The notes under the pieces are model-generated. The model ran no database searches. It was not told the origin of the DNA and saw nothing but the letters and a program-made list of their open reading frames with translations. Shown piece by piece: positions 50,119 to 59,405 of a stretch of 64,000 nucleotides of DNA. Source of the DNA: Bacteroidaceae bacterium (GTDB lineage Bacteria; Bacteroidota; Bacteroidia; Bacteroidales; Bacteroidaceae); the NCBI GenBank assembly GCA_024398495.1, contig JAKSJA010000002.1, forward strand, positions 1 through 64,000, in the 5' to 3' direction. Position numbers and translations under genes: made by a program. Positions within the stretch are counted from its first letter, which is position 1. Each line of letters begins with the position of its first letter.

Positions 50119-50729
50119 TGTTTTTAGAAAGACCTGTTCGATGGCTTCGGTGGTTGTCGCCAACTGCAATGTGGCGGGGTGACCATAATGAGAAATCAAT
50201 ATACCTCACTTTTGATGATGGTCCGATTCCTCAAGCAACGCCGTTCATCCTGGACACACTGGCAAAGTACGGTGTCAAGGCTACTTTCTTTGTTGTAGGA
50301 GATAATGTAAGGAAATTCCCTGACCTCTTTGAGCGGATAATATCTGAGGGGCATAAGGTGGGGAATCATACATATCATCATATCAGTGGATATAAGCATA
50401 ATATAAGTACATATATCAACGATGTCAAAAAGGCTGATGAATATGTACATTCTCACCTGTTCAGACCTCCTTATGGATGGATGAAACCCGAACAGCGCAT
50501 CTGGATAACACAACACTATAAGATTATAATGTGGGATGTCATCACGCGTGACTACAGCAAGCGGATGCGACCTGACAACGTGGTAAACAACGTAAAGCGT
50601 TATACCCGTAATGGGAGTATCATCACGTTCCACGATTCAAAACGCAGTATCCAAAACCTTCATACCGCATTGCCTGAAAGCATTGAATGGCTGATGAGAG
50701 AAGGATATGAATTCCGTACAATAGAATAA
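50118..50729 (+). CDS. Polysaccharide deacetylase (NodB/CE4)
   Basis: A 203-aa carbohydrate esterase family 4 protein that removes N- or O-acetyl groups from glycans. Motifs: LTFDDGP (motif 1, near residue 31, metal Asp pair), GHKVGNHTYHH (motif 2, near 81, metal His pair), RPPYGW (motif 3, near 116), and WDVITRDY (motif 4, near 139). There is no signal peptide; it starts MFLERPVRWLRWLSP, a basic amphipathic stretch. Its ATG overlaps the stop of the DUF2723 gene, so the two are translationally coupled, suggesting action on the same glycan. Confidence 0.92.
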   Translation: MFLERPVRWLRWLSPTAMWRGDHNEKSIYLTFDDGPIPQATPFILDTLAKYGVKATFFVVGDNVRKFPDLFERIISEGHKVGNHTYHHISGYKHNISTYINDVKKADEYVHSHLFRPPYGWMKPEQRIWITQHYKIIMWDVITRDYSKRMRPDNVVNNVKRYTRNGSIITFHDSKRSIQNLHTALPESIEWLMREGYEFRTIE

Positions 50730-50750
50730 ACTAATCTTAAAAATAAAATT

Positions 50751-51311
50751 ATGGCTGATACTAAACAACTATTGGACGCATGTCAAGAGAAAATGGAAAT
50801 GGTCGCAATGTACCTCGAAGAGGCATTGGGACGTATCCGTGCAGGTAGAGCAAACATTCACATCCTTGATGCGGTAAAGGTGGAATCATACGGTACAGTA
50901 GTACCACTCAACCAAGTGTCAAACGTACAGATACAAGATGCCCGTACCATCACCATCCGACCTTATGACAAGAATGCGTTACGTGACATTGAAAAGGCAA
51001 TAATGGCTGCCAATGTAGGAATCACACCTGAGAACAATGGTGAAATCATACGTCTTAATATCCCACAGCCAACAGAGGAAAGACGTCGTGAACTCACAAA
51101 GCAATGTAATGCTGAAGGTGAAAAGACAAAAGTTCAGGTGCGTAATATCAGACGTGACGGCATTGATAAACTGAAAAAGATGATTAAAGAGGGATTGTCT
51201 GAAGATCTTGAAAAAGATGCAGAAAATGACTTGCAGAAAATCCACGATAAATTCATAAAGAAGGTAGATGAACTTATTGCTGAAAAGAATAAAGAAATCA
51301 TGACCGTATAA
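50751..51311 (+). CDS. frr: Ribosome recycling factor
   Basis: Splits the post-termination ribosome together with EF-G. The 186-aa length is standard. Signatures: ALGRIRAGRANIHILD (near residue 28), the QDARTITIRPYDKNAL segment (near 62), NNGEIIRLNIPQPTEERR (near 99), and KVQVRNIRRDGIDKLKKM (near 126). It is followed after 23 nt by rsgA, another ribosome-related gene. Confidence 0.97.
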   Translation: MADTKQLLDACQEKMEMVAMYLEEALGRIRAGRANIHILDAVKVESYGTVVPLNQVSNVQIQDARTITIRPYDKNALRDIEKAIMAANVGITPENNGEIIRLNIPQPTEERRRELTKQCNAEGEKTKVQVRNIRRDGIDKLKKMIKEGLSEDLEKDAENDLQKIHDKFIKKVDELIAEKNKEIMTV

Positions 51312-51334
51312 AACGGTTGATGGTCAAATATTCC

Positions 51335-52279
51335 ATGAAGGCATTAGTTACAAGGAATACAGGCAGTTGGTACACAGTCCGTTCTGAGAGCGGAAAATAT
51401 ATCGACTGTAAAATAAAAGGAACTTTCCGATTAAAAGGCATACGCTCCACCAATCCCGTTGCCATTGGTGACTGGGTTGATGTTGATGTGCCGGCATCTG
51501 ACACGACGCAAGAGCAGACACCTTTCATTTATAATATATATGATAGGAAAAACTACATTATCCGTAAGTCTATAAACCTCAGCAAACAAAGTCAGATAAT
51601 AGCTGCAAATGTTGATCAGGCATTTCTTGTCGTCACTATTGCTCACCCACAAACATCAACGACATTTATAGATCGTTTCCTTGCATCAGCACAGGCATAT
51701 CGTATCCCTGTCATATTGCTTTTCAACAAAATAGATCTATTGAATACAGAGCAGCAGGAATATCAACATTCGCTTATCAGTTTATACAGCAAGATAGGAT
51801 ATGAATGTATTGAAATATCGGCAACAGATCCTGAATCTGTAGAGATACTCGGCGACAAATTCAAAAAGAAGACATCTGTATTGTCTGGCCATAGTGGTGT
51901 TGGTAAGTCAACGATTTTGAACCATTTCATCACTGGTTATCAGCAGAAAACTGCCGAGATATCGGATGCCCACGACCAAGGTGTACATACCACCACCTTT
52001 GCCGAGATGTTTGAAGCACGAGGGGGATACCTAATAGACACGCCGGGGATAAGAGGATTTGGAACGTTTGATTTTGAGAGGGAAGAGATAGGCCATTATT
52101 TTATTGACATATTTCAATACTCCAAACAATGTCGCTTCAGCAACTGTACGCACACACACGAACCGGGATGTGCGGTGTTGCAAGCAATAGAAGATGGTCA
52201 TATTGCACAGACACGCTATAACTCCTACCTCAGTATGCTTGGCGACAAGGATGAGAACCGTTATAGAGAAAAATTATAA
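51335..52279 (+). CDS. rsgA: Ribosome small-subunit-dependent GTPase A
   Basis: Circularly permuted GTPase that assists late 30S subunit maturation. Upstream in-frame starts exist (TTG 51317, ATG 51320), but the ATG at 51335 gives MKALVTRNTGSWYTVRS, the expected OB-domain opening, and 314 aa. G motifs occur in permuted order: G4 LFNKIDLL (near residue 131), G1 GHSGVGKSTI (near 187), G3 DTPGIRGFG (near 235). The C-terminal zinc knuckle has Cys-x7-Cys-x-His-type residues in QCRFSNCTHTHEPGCAV (near 264). Likely an operon with frr. Confidence 0.96.
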   Translation: MKALVTRNTGSWYTVRSESGKYIDCKIKGTFRLKGIRSTNPVAIGDWVDVDVPASDTTQEQTPFIYNIYDRKNYIIRKSINLSKQSQIIAANVDQAFLVVTIAHPQTSTTFIDRFLASAQAYRIPVILLFNKIDLLNTEQQEYQHSLISLYSKIGYECIEISATDPESVEILGDKFKKKTSVLSGHSGVGKSTILNHFITGYQQKTAEISDAHDQGVHTTTFAEMFEARGGYLIDTPGIRGFGTFDFEREEIGHYFIDIFQYSKQCRFSNCTHTHEPGCAVLQAIEDGHIAQTRYNSYLSMLGDKDENRYREKL

Positions 52280-52293
52280 TAAAAGATACAACT

Positions 52294-53103
52294 ATGATTG
52301 ACGTAAAAATTACAGACCGCGTCTGTTTTATATGCATGCAGAATGCGGAACATTTCAATTGTCTCAGCGAAGAAATGTGCCATAGCATATCGGATGCCAT
52401 ATTGGAAGCATATAATAAAGAATGTGTATGTATTGTCATCAAGGCAGAAACATGTCGTAACGTATGGAGTGCCGGACATGACATACATGAGTTACCGCAG
52501 GATGGTAATGACCCGCTGGGGTATGACATCCCTATGGAGCGACTTCTGCGTAATGTGCAGGATGTACCTATCCCTGTCATTGCCTGTGTTGACGGAACAG
52601 TATGGGGTGGAGCCTGTGACCTCTGCATAAGTTGCGATATGATAGTGGCATCAGAGACCTCTACTTTTGCCATCACACCGGCAAAGATTGGTATTCCATA
52701 CAATGCATCGGGAATCATGCATTTCATCAATCAATTAGGTATCAACAAAGCACGTGAAATGTTCTTCACCGCAGCTCCCATAACAGCACAGGATGCACTT
52801 AACGTGGGATTTGTTAACCAAATTGCTTCATCAGAGAATCTGGATGCTATGCTTGAGGAGCGCTTCCTGACGCCACTGCGACGCAATTCAGTGTTGTCTG
52901 TAAGTGCTATTAAACGTCAATTCCGCATTCTCAGCCGTGCAGCAAATGTCATACCATCTGAGGACTTCGAGAAGATAAATGCTTATCGCGCACGCGTCTA
53001 TCGTGGAGATGATTATAAAGAAGGCATAAACAGTTTCCTTGAAAAACGTACACCAGAATATAAGGGTAAGGCTTCAGATTTAGATCTGGAATTCGGAAAA
53101 TAA
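52294..53103 (+). CDS. scpB: Methylmalonyl-CoA decarboxylase (crotonase family)
   Basis: Decarboxylates (R)-methylmalonyl-CoA to propionyl-CoA. The 269-aa crotonase-fold protein parallels E. coli ScpB/YgfG along its length: SAGHDIHELP (near residue 60, with the active-site His), VDGTVWGGACDLCISCD (near 98, oxyanion Gly), AKIGIPYNASGIMH (near 131, active-site Tyr), and the tail YRGDDYKEGINSFLEKR. The Tyr and His are those described for the decarboxylase, so this is preferred over a generic enoyl-CoA hydratase. It fits a succinate-to-propionate fermentation. Placed 14 nt after rsgA; functionally unrelated neighbours. Confidence 0.85.
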   Translation: MIDVKITDRVCFICMQNAEHFNCLSEEMCHSISDAILEAYNKECVCIVIKAETCRNVWSAGHDIHELPQDGNDPLGYDIPMERLLRNVQDVPIPVIACVDGTVWGGACDLCISCDMIVASETSTFAITPAKIGIPYNASGIMHFINQLGINKAREMFFTAAPITAQDALNVGFVNQIASSENLDAMLEERFLTPLRRNSVLSVSAIKRQFRILSRAANVIPSEDFEKINAYRARVYRGDDYKEGINSFLEKRTPEYKGKASDLDLEFGK

Positions 53104-53109
53104 AGGATT

Positions 53110-54774
53110 TCAATATTTGAAAGAGCTGCCTCCAATAAATTCACGTATTAGTGATGTCGGAGGTATTTTATTTACATCAATACTTCTGAAATAACTTAGA
53201 AATTCTTTCAACCGATATGCTTCAGAATATTCTTCCTTATTTTCAGGTACGCTTTCTAATAAATCCAATGCTTGCTGTTTGATGACAGCTATCTCAAAGA
53301 GCAAAGCTGTATTGAACATCACGTCAGCATTCTCCTGATAAGGAAATATCCATTTATTTTCCCCAGCTCTCACAGATGGCCAACGTTTTATTGTGTCAGT
53401 TGCAGAGGTGCCACGATATTTGGCATCACGTATCATACGCCGCAATAGTCGAGTGTCTGTAGTTGGTATATAATTGTGGTCATCCAACAAAAGAGTTGTC
53501 AAAGCTGATGCGTAAACACGGAATTTATTTCTCTCGGCAATACCACTTGTCAATTCTGGATTTAAGGCATGAATACCCTCAAGGATAAGAATATCGTTTT
53601 TACGCAATTTTAATTTCCTGTCGCTAAACTGCAATTTCCCTTCCTGAAAATTGTATTTTGGTAATTGTATTGTCTTACCTGCGAAAAGGTCCGACAGCTG
53701 TCGGTTAAGCAAATCAAGGTCAAGAGCATACAGACTCTCATAATCATATTCGCCGTTTTCATCTATTGGATTTTTGTCCCTATCCAAAAAATAATCATCA
53801 AGGGATATTGGTACTGGATATTTGCCACACACTAACAATTGTATGGACAGACGTTTTGCAAATGTCGTTTTTCCTGACGATGAAGGACCAGAGATAAGCA
53901 CAACTTTGACTCCTTTTTTTGCAGCAATCATATCTGCAATCTGTGATATTTTCTTTTCCTGTAATGCTTCAGAGACATTTATCAAACTTGTTGAATATCC
54001 TAAATCAACGGCTTCATTGAACGAACCGACAGTACTTAACCCCAGCAGGTTCTGCCAATGATGTTGTTCGCGAAACATCTCAAATAGTTTTTTCGCGCCT
54101 TTCCCCTTCTCCAACGATAAAGGATCGGTCCTTGATGGAGTACACAGAAGAATACCGTCATCATACTTCTTCAAATCGAATAGGTATAATTGTGATGTAT
54201 TTGACAATAATGTACCGTAATAGAAATCAACATATCCGTCAAGATCGTAATACGTAGAATATATATCCCCTATACTCTTTAATAATTTGACCTTGCTCTC
54301 ATCTTTATTCTTTTTAAACACTTTAATAACATCTGCAGTTAAAGTTTCAACACGTTTGAAAGGAATTCCTGACTTTATTATACATTGCATCTGTTTCTTT
54401 ACCTTCTCTATGTCATAAGTGGTAATAGGATGCCCAATGTTTACAGTGCAATAATAACCTCTTGAGTACATTGGAATATCTATAACCACGTTGGAATGGG
54501 GATAGATATCATGTATGGCTTTTGATAAAACAAAAAACAACGACCGACAATATGTCCTATTGCCAGTAGATGAACTGACATCTAAAAATTCTATTTCTTT
54601 GTCTTTATATACCCTATAATCAAGGCTTTCTTCTTTATTGTTTACTTTTGCTGAAGTGAGCTGATAAGGCAACTTAATATTTAGATGTTGATAAATGTCA
54701 AAAAGACTTGTCCCCTTTTGTACATTAATCGTTTTTTTATTATTTTTGCACAAAATCTTTATATAATCATTCAT
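53110..54774 (-). CDS. Nucleoside (uridine) kinase-like P-loop protein with TGS domain
   Basis: The frame extends to a TTG at 54801, but that codon lies inside a minus-strand TATCTTTG -7 element (plus 54799-54806); the ATG at 54774 gives 554 aa. The N-terminus (about 1-60) is TGS-like (KKTINVQKGTSLFDIYQHLN), a domain also seen in threonyl-tRNA synthetases. Residues about 60-250 are the HxxxH-type ThrRS second-domain-like region (VNIGHPITTYD). The C-terminal half is a phosphoribulokinase/uridine kinase domain: Walker A GPSSSGKTTFAKRL near residue 298, and SLDDYFLDRDKNPID near 336. Annotated in relatives as nucleoside kinase; the substrate is inferred. Confidence 0.85.
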   Translation of the reverse strand: MNDYIKILCKNNKKTINVQKGTSLFDIYQHLNIKLPYQLTSAKVNNKEESLDYRVYKDKEIEFLDVSSSTGNRTYCRSLFFVLSKAIHDIYPHSNVVIDIPMYSRGYYCTVNIGHPITTYDIEKVKKQMQCIIKSGIPFKRVETLTADVIKVFKKNKDESKVKLLKSIGDIYSTYYDLDGYVDFYYGTLLSNTSQLYLFDLKKYDDGILLCTPSRTDPLSLEKGKGAKKLFEMFREQHHWQNLLGLSTVGSFNEAVDLGYSTSLINVSEALQEKKISQIADMIAAKKGVKVVLISGPSSSGKTTFAKRLSIQLLVCGKYPVPISLDDYFLDRDKNPIDENGEYDYESLYALDLDLLNRQLSDLFAGKTIQLPKYNFQEGKLQFSDRKLKLRKNDILILEGIHALNPELTSGIAERNKFRVYASALTTLLLDDHNYIPTTDTRLLRRMIRDAKYRGTSATDTIKRWPSVRAGENKWIFPYQENADVMFNTALLFEIAVIKQQALDLLESVPENKEEYSEAYRLKEFLSYFRSIDVNKIPPTSLIREFIGGSSFKY

Positions 54775-54835
54775 ATCAAAAGTATTTTTATTCTTCCGCA
54801 AAGATAGAAAGAAAAATAATATAATCTAACTTTTT

Positions 54836-56554
54836 ATGACAATCTGGATTTTTTTTAAACTTATCGGCTCTTTGGCCCTGCTCATGTACGGAATGAAGTC
54901 GATGAGTGAAAGTCTGCAGAAAATGGCTGGTAGTCAATTGCGTCATGTACTGGGTGCCATGACTACAAACCGTTTTACTGGAATGCTTACCGGTATGTTT
55001 GTAACTGCATCCGTACAGTCGTCAACAGCAACGACAGTCATGACGGTTTCTTTTGTCAATGCTGGACTTCTCACTCTTGCACAGGCAATATCCATCATCA
55101 TGGGTGCCAACATCGGGACAACCTTGACAGCATGGATAATGAGTGCGGGGTTCTCATTTAACATCACAGATTTTGTATATCCCGCATTTGTCATTGCACT
55201 TTTACTCATATATACGAAGAAACGTAAGGTTGGCGGTGATTTCCTGTTTGGTATCGCATTTATGTTTCTTGGTCTCGGTACATTACGCCAGACAGGAATA
55301 GATATGGATCTCGGGAACAATGAAGCCGTATTGAATTTCTTCTCATCTTTTGATCCTAACAGTTTTACCACTACACTATTGTTCCTCATTCTCGGTGGTG
55401 TGCTCACTATGTCAGTACAAAGTTCTGCAGCGGTAATGGCAATCACAATGATTCTGTGTTCTACAGGCGTCCTTCCTATTTATCAGGGTATAGCACTTGT
55501 AATGGGAGAGAATATAGGAACGACAGTTACTTCTAACGTGGCAGCCCTGACAGCAAATGCACAGGCGAGACGTGCGGCACTTGCCCATATGCTCTTTAAC
55601 GTATTCGGAGTCATCTGGGTTCTCATCGTCTTCCATCCTTTTGTTAACATGGTTTGTGGATTAGTGGGTTACGATGTGGCAATGACAAAAAACTCTGTCA
55701 GCAGTACAGAATTTATGAATAATGCAGCCAAATTGTCATTTGTGTTGGCAGCATTCCATACCTGTTTCAATCTTATCAACACCACGATTCTCATATGGTT
55801 TATACCACAGCTCGAAAAAATAGTCTGCCACATAATCAAATCCCGTAAAAATGATGAGGAAGAAGAATTCCGCCTACATTTCATCACCGGTGGTATCATG
55901 CAGACACCAGAGCTTGCTGTGCTGGAGGCTCAGAAAGAAATCACATTGTTTGCACAACGCATACAGCGTATGTTTGGAATGGTACGTGAGCTCATACCTA
56001 TAAAAGATGCAAGTGACTTCGCGAAACGTTTTGCACGCATAGAAAAATATGAGGGAATCTCGGATAATATGGAAGTAGAGATTGCAAAGTATCTTGACCA
56101 CGTAAGTAATAACCATCTTAGTGATGAGACAAAAGCAAAGATACGTGCAATGTTGCGTGAGATAAGTGAAATAGAAAGTATAGGAGACAGTTGTTATAAT
56201 ATGGCCCGTTCTCTCAATCGTAAGATGAATGGGAAAGAAGATTTTACCAAGCAACAATACACCCATATCTCACAGATGATGTCCCTCACGGACAATGCTC
56301 TTCTTGAAATGAACCAACTTATGACAGGGAGAAAGGGTGATGGCGATGTTAACCGTTCATTCAATATTGAAAACGAAATCAACAATTTCCGCAATCAGTT
56401 GCGTACACAGAATATCAACGACATTGAAAATCAAGTCTATTCATATTCTCTCGGTACCATGTATATGGACATCATAGCAGAGTGTGAAAAGCTGGGAGAT
56501 TATGTTGTCAACGTGGTAGAAGCTCATATGGGAGTGAAACAAAAAGAAGCCTGA
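54836..56554 (+). CDS. Na+/phosphate symporter family protein with PhoU-like domain
   Basis: A 572-aa inner-membrane protein. The two inverted Na/Pi-cotransporter repeats are visible as VQSSTATTVMTVSF (near residue 61) and VQSSAAVMAITMI (near 198), each with the QSS motif. About eight to nine hydrophobic segments span residues 1-330. The C-terminal 200 residues are helical, PhoU-like, and carry regulatory-type heptads (SEIESIGDSCYNMARSL). It is divergent from the kinase gene (61 nt apart). The stop overlaps the sirtuin start (TGATG), so the sirtuin is co-translated. Confidence 0.9.
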   Translation: MTIWIFFKLIGSLALLMYGMKSMSESLQKMAGSQLRHVLGAMTTNRFTGMLTGMFVTASVQSSTATTVMTVSFVNAGLLTLAQAISIIMGANIGTTLTAWIMSAGFSFNITDFVYPAFVIALLLIYTKKRKVGGDFLFGIAFMFLGLGTLRQTGIDMDLGNNEAVLNFFSSFDPNSFTTTLLFLILGGVLTMSVQSSAAVMAITMILCSTGVLPIYQGIALVMGENIGTTVTSNVAALTANAQARRAALAHMLFNVFGVIWVLIVFHPFVNMVCGLVGYDVAMTKNSVSSTEFMNNAAKLSFVLAAFHTCFNLINTTILIWFIPQLEKIVCHIIKSRKNDEEEEFRLHFITGGIMQTPELAVLEAQKEITLFAQRIQRMFGMVRELIPIKDASDFAKRFARIEKYEGISDNMEVEIAKYLDHVSNNHLSDETKAKIRAMLREISEIESIGDSCYNMARSLNRKMNGKEDFTKQQYTHISQMMSLTDNALLEMNQLMTGRKGDGDVNRSFNIENEINNFRNQLRTQNINDIENQVYSYSLGTMYMDIIAECEKLGDYVVNVVEAHMGVKQKEA

Positions 56555-57249
56555 TGAAAAAGATTGTTGTACTTACAGGAGCCGGCATGTCGGTAGAAAG
56601 CGGGCTGAGTACTTTCCGTGATGCAGGAGGTCTTTGGGAAAACTATCCTGTACAACAGGTTGCAACGCATGAGGGATGGGAAGATAATCCGACACTCGTG
56701 ACTAATTTTTATAATATGTTGCGCAAAAAACTTGTACAGGCATTGCCAAATGATGGACATAGGCTGCTTGCAGAACTGGAAAAAGATTATGATGTAACAG
56801 TGGTAACTCAGAATGTGGATAATCTGCATGAACAGGCAGGAAGTACACATGTGATACACCTTCATGGAGAACTTATGAAAGTATGTTCTTCATATAATCC
56901 TGACGACACGCGGTATCAGCAGACTCTTACAGCGGGCAATCTCGAAGTACAACCAGGAACAAAAGCGGGAGATGGCAGTCTTTTACGCCCTTTCATCGTG
57001 TTTTTTGGCGAAGCAGTGCCGAACATGGAGCAAGCGGTATCTGAAGCTATGAAAGCCGATATATTCATCATCATCGGAACAAGTCTTAATGTTTACCCAG
57101 CAGCAGGACTTGTACAATATGTGCGTCAGGGGACACCTATTTACATCATAGATCCTCATCCCGTCACAACTGCTTCATATCTTAATATAACACATATAAA
57201 GAAAGGGGCATCAGAAGGAATGAGTCAACTGAGAAATGAAATACTCTGA
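56554..57249 (+). CDS. Sir2-family NAD-dependent deacylase, zinc site missing
   Basis: A 231-aa cytoplasmic sirtuin that removes acyl groups from lysines using NAD. NAD-binding and catalytic motifs are intact: GAGMSVESGLSTFRDAGGLW (residues 9-28), TQNVDNLHEQAG (near 87) and the catalytic His in HLHGELMKV (near 106). The four zinc-binding Cys expected after that His are reduced to one (VCSSYNPDDTR). GSLLRPFIVFFGEAVP follows as in class III (CobB/SIRT5). The acyl-pocket Tyr is kept in FYNMLRKK, but the Arg of the YxxR desuccinylase motif reads Leu with Arg one place later. It is coupled to the phosphate transporter gene and overlaps recX by 14 nt. Confidence 0.9.
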   Translation: MKKIVVLTGAGMSVESGLSTFRDAGGLWENYPVQQVATHEGWEDNPTLVTNFYNMLRKKLVQALPNDGHRLLAELEKDYDVTVVTQNVDNLHEQAGSTHVIHLHGELMKVCSSYNPDDTRYQQTLTAGNLEVQPGTKAGDGSLLRPFIVFFGEAVPNMEQAVSEAMKADIFIIIGTSLNVYPAAGLVQYVRQGTPIYIIDPHPVTTASYLNITHIKKGASEGMSQLRNEIL

Positions 57250-57688
57250 AGAGGCGGCATTTGCAAAACTTGCAGCACAGTGCTCCACCGCAGAGTACTG
57301 TACCAACGACATTGAGAAAAGGATGAGACGTTGGGAAATGGATGAGACAAGCATCAAAAAGATAATACAACGTCTCTTGGATGAACATTTTATTGACAAC
57401 ACACGCTATTGCCGTGCATTCATAAAAGACAAGATTCTATTCAACCGTTGGGGACGAAGAAAGATAGAAGAGGCTTTGTATGCCAAACATATATCGAAAG
57501 ACGTATCCACGCCGATATTTGAAGAACTCGACAAAGATAGCTATTTGGACACCCTTCATAACTTGCTCATTGCCCGTAGTAGAACAATAAAGGCAAAAGA
57601 TGATTATGATATGCGCAACAAACTGATACGTTACGCATTACAACGTGGATTTAGTATGGGAGACATACTTTCGGTTATTGATGATTAA
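57236..57688 (+). CDS. recX: RecX family regulatory protein
   Basis: A 150-aa helical protein that modulates RecA filaments. Three-helix repeats of the RecX type are visible: AEYCTNDIEKRMRRWEMDE (near residue 18), RLLDEHFIDNTRYCRAFIKD (near 45), FNRWGRRKIEEALYAKHIS (near 70), and YALQRGFSMGDILSVIDD at the end. Its start lies inside the sirtuin gene's last codons (14-nt overlap). recA is not in this window. Confidence 0.9.
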   Translation: MKYSEEAAFAKLAAQCSTAEYCTNDIEKRMRRWEMDETSIKKIIQRLLDEHFIDNTRYCRAFIKDKILFNRWGRRKIEEALYAKHISKDVSTPIFEELDKDSYLDTLHNLLIARSRTIKAKDDYDMRNKLIRYALQRGFSMGDILSVIDD

Positions 57689-57714
57689 TCATTCTCCAGA
57701 AACAATTTTACATT

Positions 57715-59367
57715 ATGAAAACTTATAAGAAAAACAATATGAAAACCATTGTATGCAGTATTTTAATATGTTTATCATCGACTGTTGCCCCTGCACAAGT
57801 CGAACGTTGGGGAATGTATGAAACCTCATTGACAGCACCATTGACGGAAGAAAATCCTTTCAATATAGAACTGAAAGCAAGATTTGAAAATGCCGATACT
57901 GCAATTATCGTCAATGGCTATTATGACGGTATTGATAAAAAAACAAAACAAGGTGTCTGGCGTATACGTTTCATGCCGATGAGGGAAGGTGTCTGGCACT
58001 TTGTTACAATATCTAATACTCACAATCTAAATGGTAAAAGCGGAGATTTTTCGTGTATTGCACCGTCTGCAGATAATCATGGACCGGTAATGGTAGATAA
58101 GACAGGGTTGCATTTCAAATATGCCGATGGTAAACGTTTCATGCCAGTAGGTACTACCAGTTACGATTGGATGCATGCCACCAACGATCCACATTTTGGT
58201 AATTTTGACAAAGGGCTCACCATACAGGAACAGACGTTAAAATCGCTAGAAATGTCAGGGTTTAATAAAGTTCGTTCTTTGCTGCTTGTACATAATTTTG
58301 ATAAATCATACCCAGAACCTGACATCTTTCCGTTTGAGCGTGAAGGAGATAGTTGGGATTGGACTCGTCTTAATCCTCGCTACTTCGACCATGTGGAAGA
58401 ATACACACTACGACTTATGCAACTTGGCATTGAACAGGACCTCATCTTGTTTCATCCTTATGACGAAGGGCGATGGGGCTTTGATGCCATGCCACGAGAG
58501 GCCGGAATGTTGTTGTGTAAATATGTTACAGCGCGTTTCGGTGCGATACGCAATATATGGTGGAGTATGGCAAATGAATATGATGGTTTGAAGAAGCAAC
58601 CAAGAGATATATGGGATGTATGGACAGATGCTGTAATAGATAACGACCCTTATCATCATCTTATATCAATACACTCCTTTACTGCACAGTATTACAAATA
58701 CTGGGATAGCAGATATACACACTGCTCCATTCAAGACCAGGCTCCAGTAGAGGTACAAGGGGGTGCTGCTATCGTGCGTAACATCTATAAGAAACCTGTA
58801 ATCTTTGACGAGATATGCTATGAGGGGGACATGACTTCTCGTTGGGGGTGTCTGACAGGTGAGGAAGAACTCTATCGTATGTGGCAGGCGTATGTGTGCG
58901 GAACTTATGCTACACATGCAGAGTGTTTTCAGTATGGCAACCCGCACGATTTCAGCCATGACTTCCTTGCTGTAGGTGGCAAGTGGATGGGAGAATCATG
59001 GAAACGTATAAAGTTCATGCGCAGCATACTTGATGATATGGCTTATCCCATGTATCTAGCGGATTCCAGTTGGGATCCTTGTACTTCTGCCTGTGGACCG
59101 GATTGCTATATGGTCTATCTTGGCAAGCAGAAATTGAAAGAATGGGTATTTAACCTACCTGCCAAAAATTCATATTTCCCACGTCTAAAAGGAGGAGAAC
59201 GGTTCAAGGTTGAAGTTATAGACACGTGGAACATGACAATAACTGAATGTCCTCTTATCTTTGAGACTACACGAAGCGGACATTACCGTATGGCAGATAA
59301 AGAAAATAGGGTAGTACCACTCACGGAACAACCCTATATCTTACTGCGTATCAAACGGATAAATTAA
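57715..59367 (+). CDS. DUF5060/DUF4038 glycoside hydrolase
   Basis: A 550-aa predicted secreted or periplasmic enzyme with a signal peptide (MKTIVCSILICLSSTVAPAQ from the second Met at 57739). Residues about 30-115 are a DUF5060 beta-sandwich (VERWGMYETSLTAP), about 125-440 a TIM-barrel DUF4038 domain. Two Glu-containing strands look catalytic: WWSMANEYDG (acid/base) near residue 284 and VIFDEICYEGD (nucleophile) near 363. The C-terminus is DUF5605-like. Related enzymes include apiosidases and other plant-glycan exo-hydrolases; the substrate is not readable here. It converges on a family 2 glycoside hydrolase gene, which suggests joint action on one glycan. Confidence 0.85.
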   Translation: MKTYKKNNMKTIVCSILICLSSTVAPAQVERWGMYETSLTAPLTEENPFNIELKARFENADTAIIVNGYYDGIDKKTKQGVWRIRFMPMREGVWHFVTISNTHNLNGKSGDFSCIAPSADNHGPVMVDKTGLHFKYADGKRFMPVGTTSYDWMHATNDPHFGNFDKGLTIQEQTLKSLEMSGFNKVRSLLLVHNFDKSYPEPDIFPFEREGDSWDWTRLNPRYFDHVEEYTLRLMQLGIEQDLILFHPYDEGRWGFDAMPREAGMLLCKYVTARFGAIRNIWWSMANEYDGLKKQPRDIWDVWTDAVIDNDPYHHLISIHSFTAQYYKYWDSRYTHCSIQDQAPVEVQGGAAIVRNIYKKPVIFDEICYEGDMTSRWGCLTGEEELYRMWQAYVCGTYATHAECFQYGNPHDFSHDFLAVGGKWMGESWKRIKFMRSILDDMAYPMYLADSSWDPCTSACGPDCYMVYLGKQKLKEWVFNLPAKNSYFPRLKGGERFKVEVIDTWNMTITECPLIFETTRSGHYRMADKENRVVPLTEQPYILLRIKRIN

Positions 59368-59405
59368 GGTTTTGAGGTTATACGGTTTTGAGGTTTTGAT
59401 TACTC

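Noticed and set aside
54775..54801. TTG start of the kinase-like gene
   Set aside because: The TTG is part of a minus-strand TATCTTTG promoter element, so it would not be transcribed; ATG 54774 is used.
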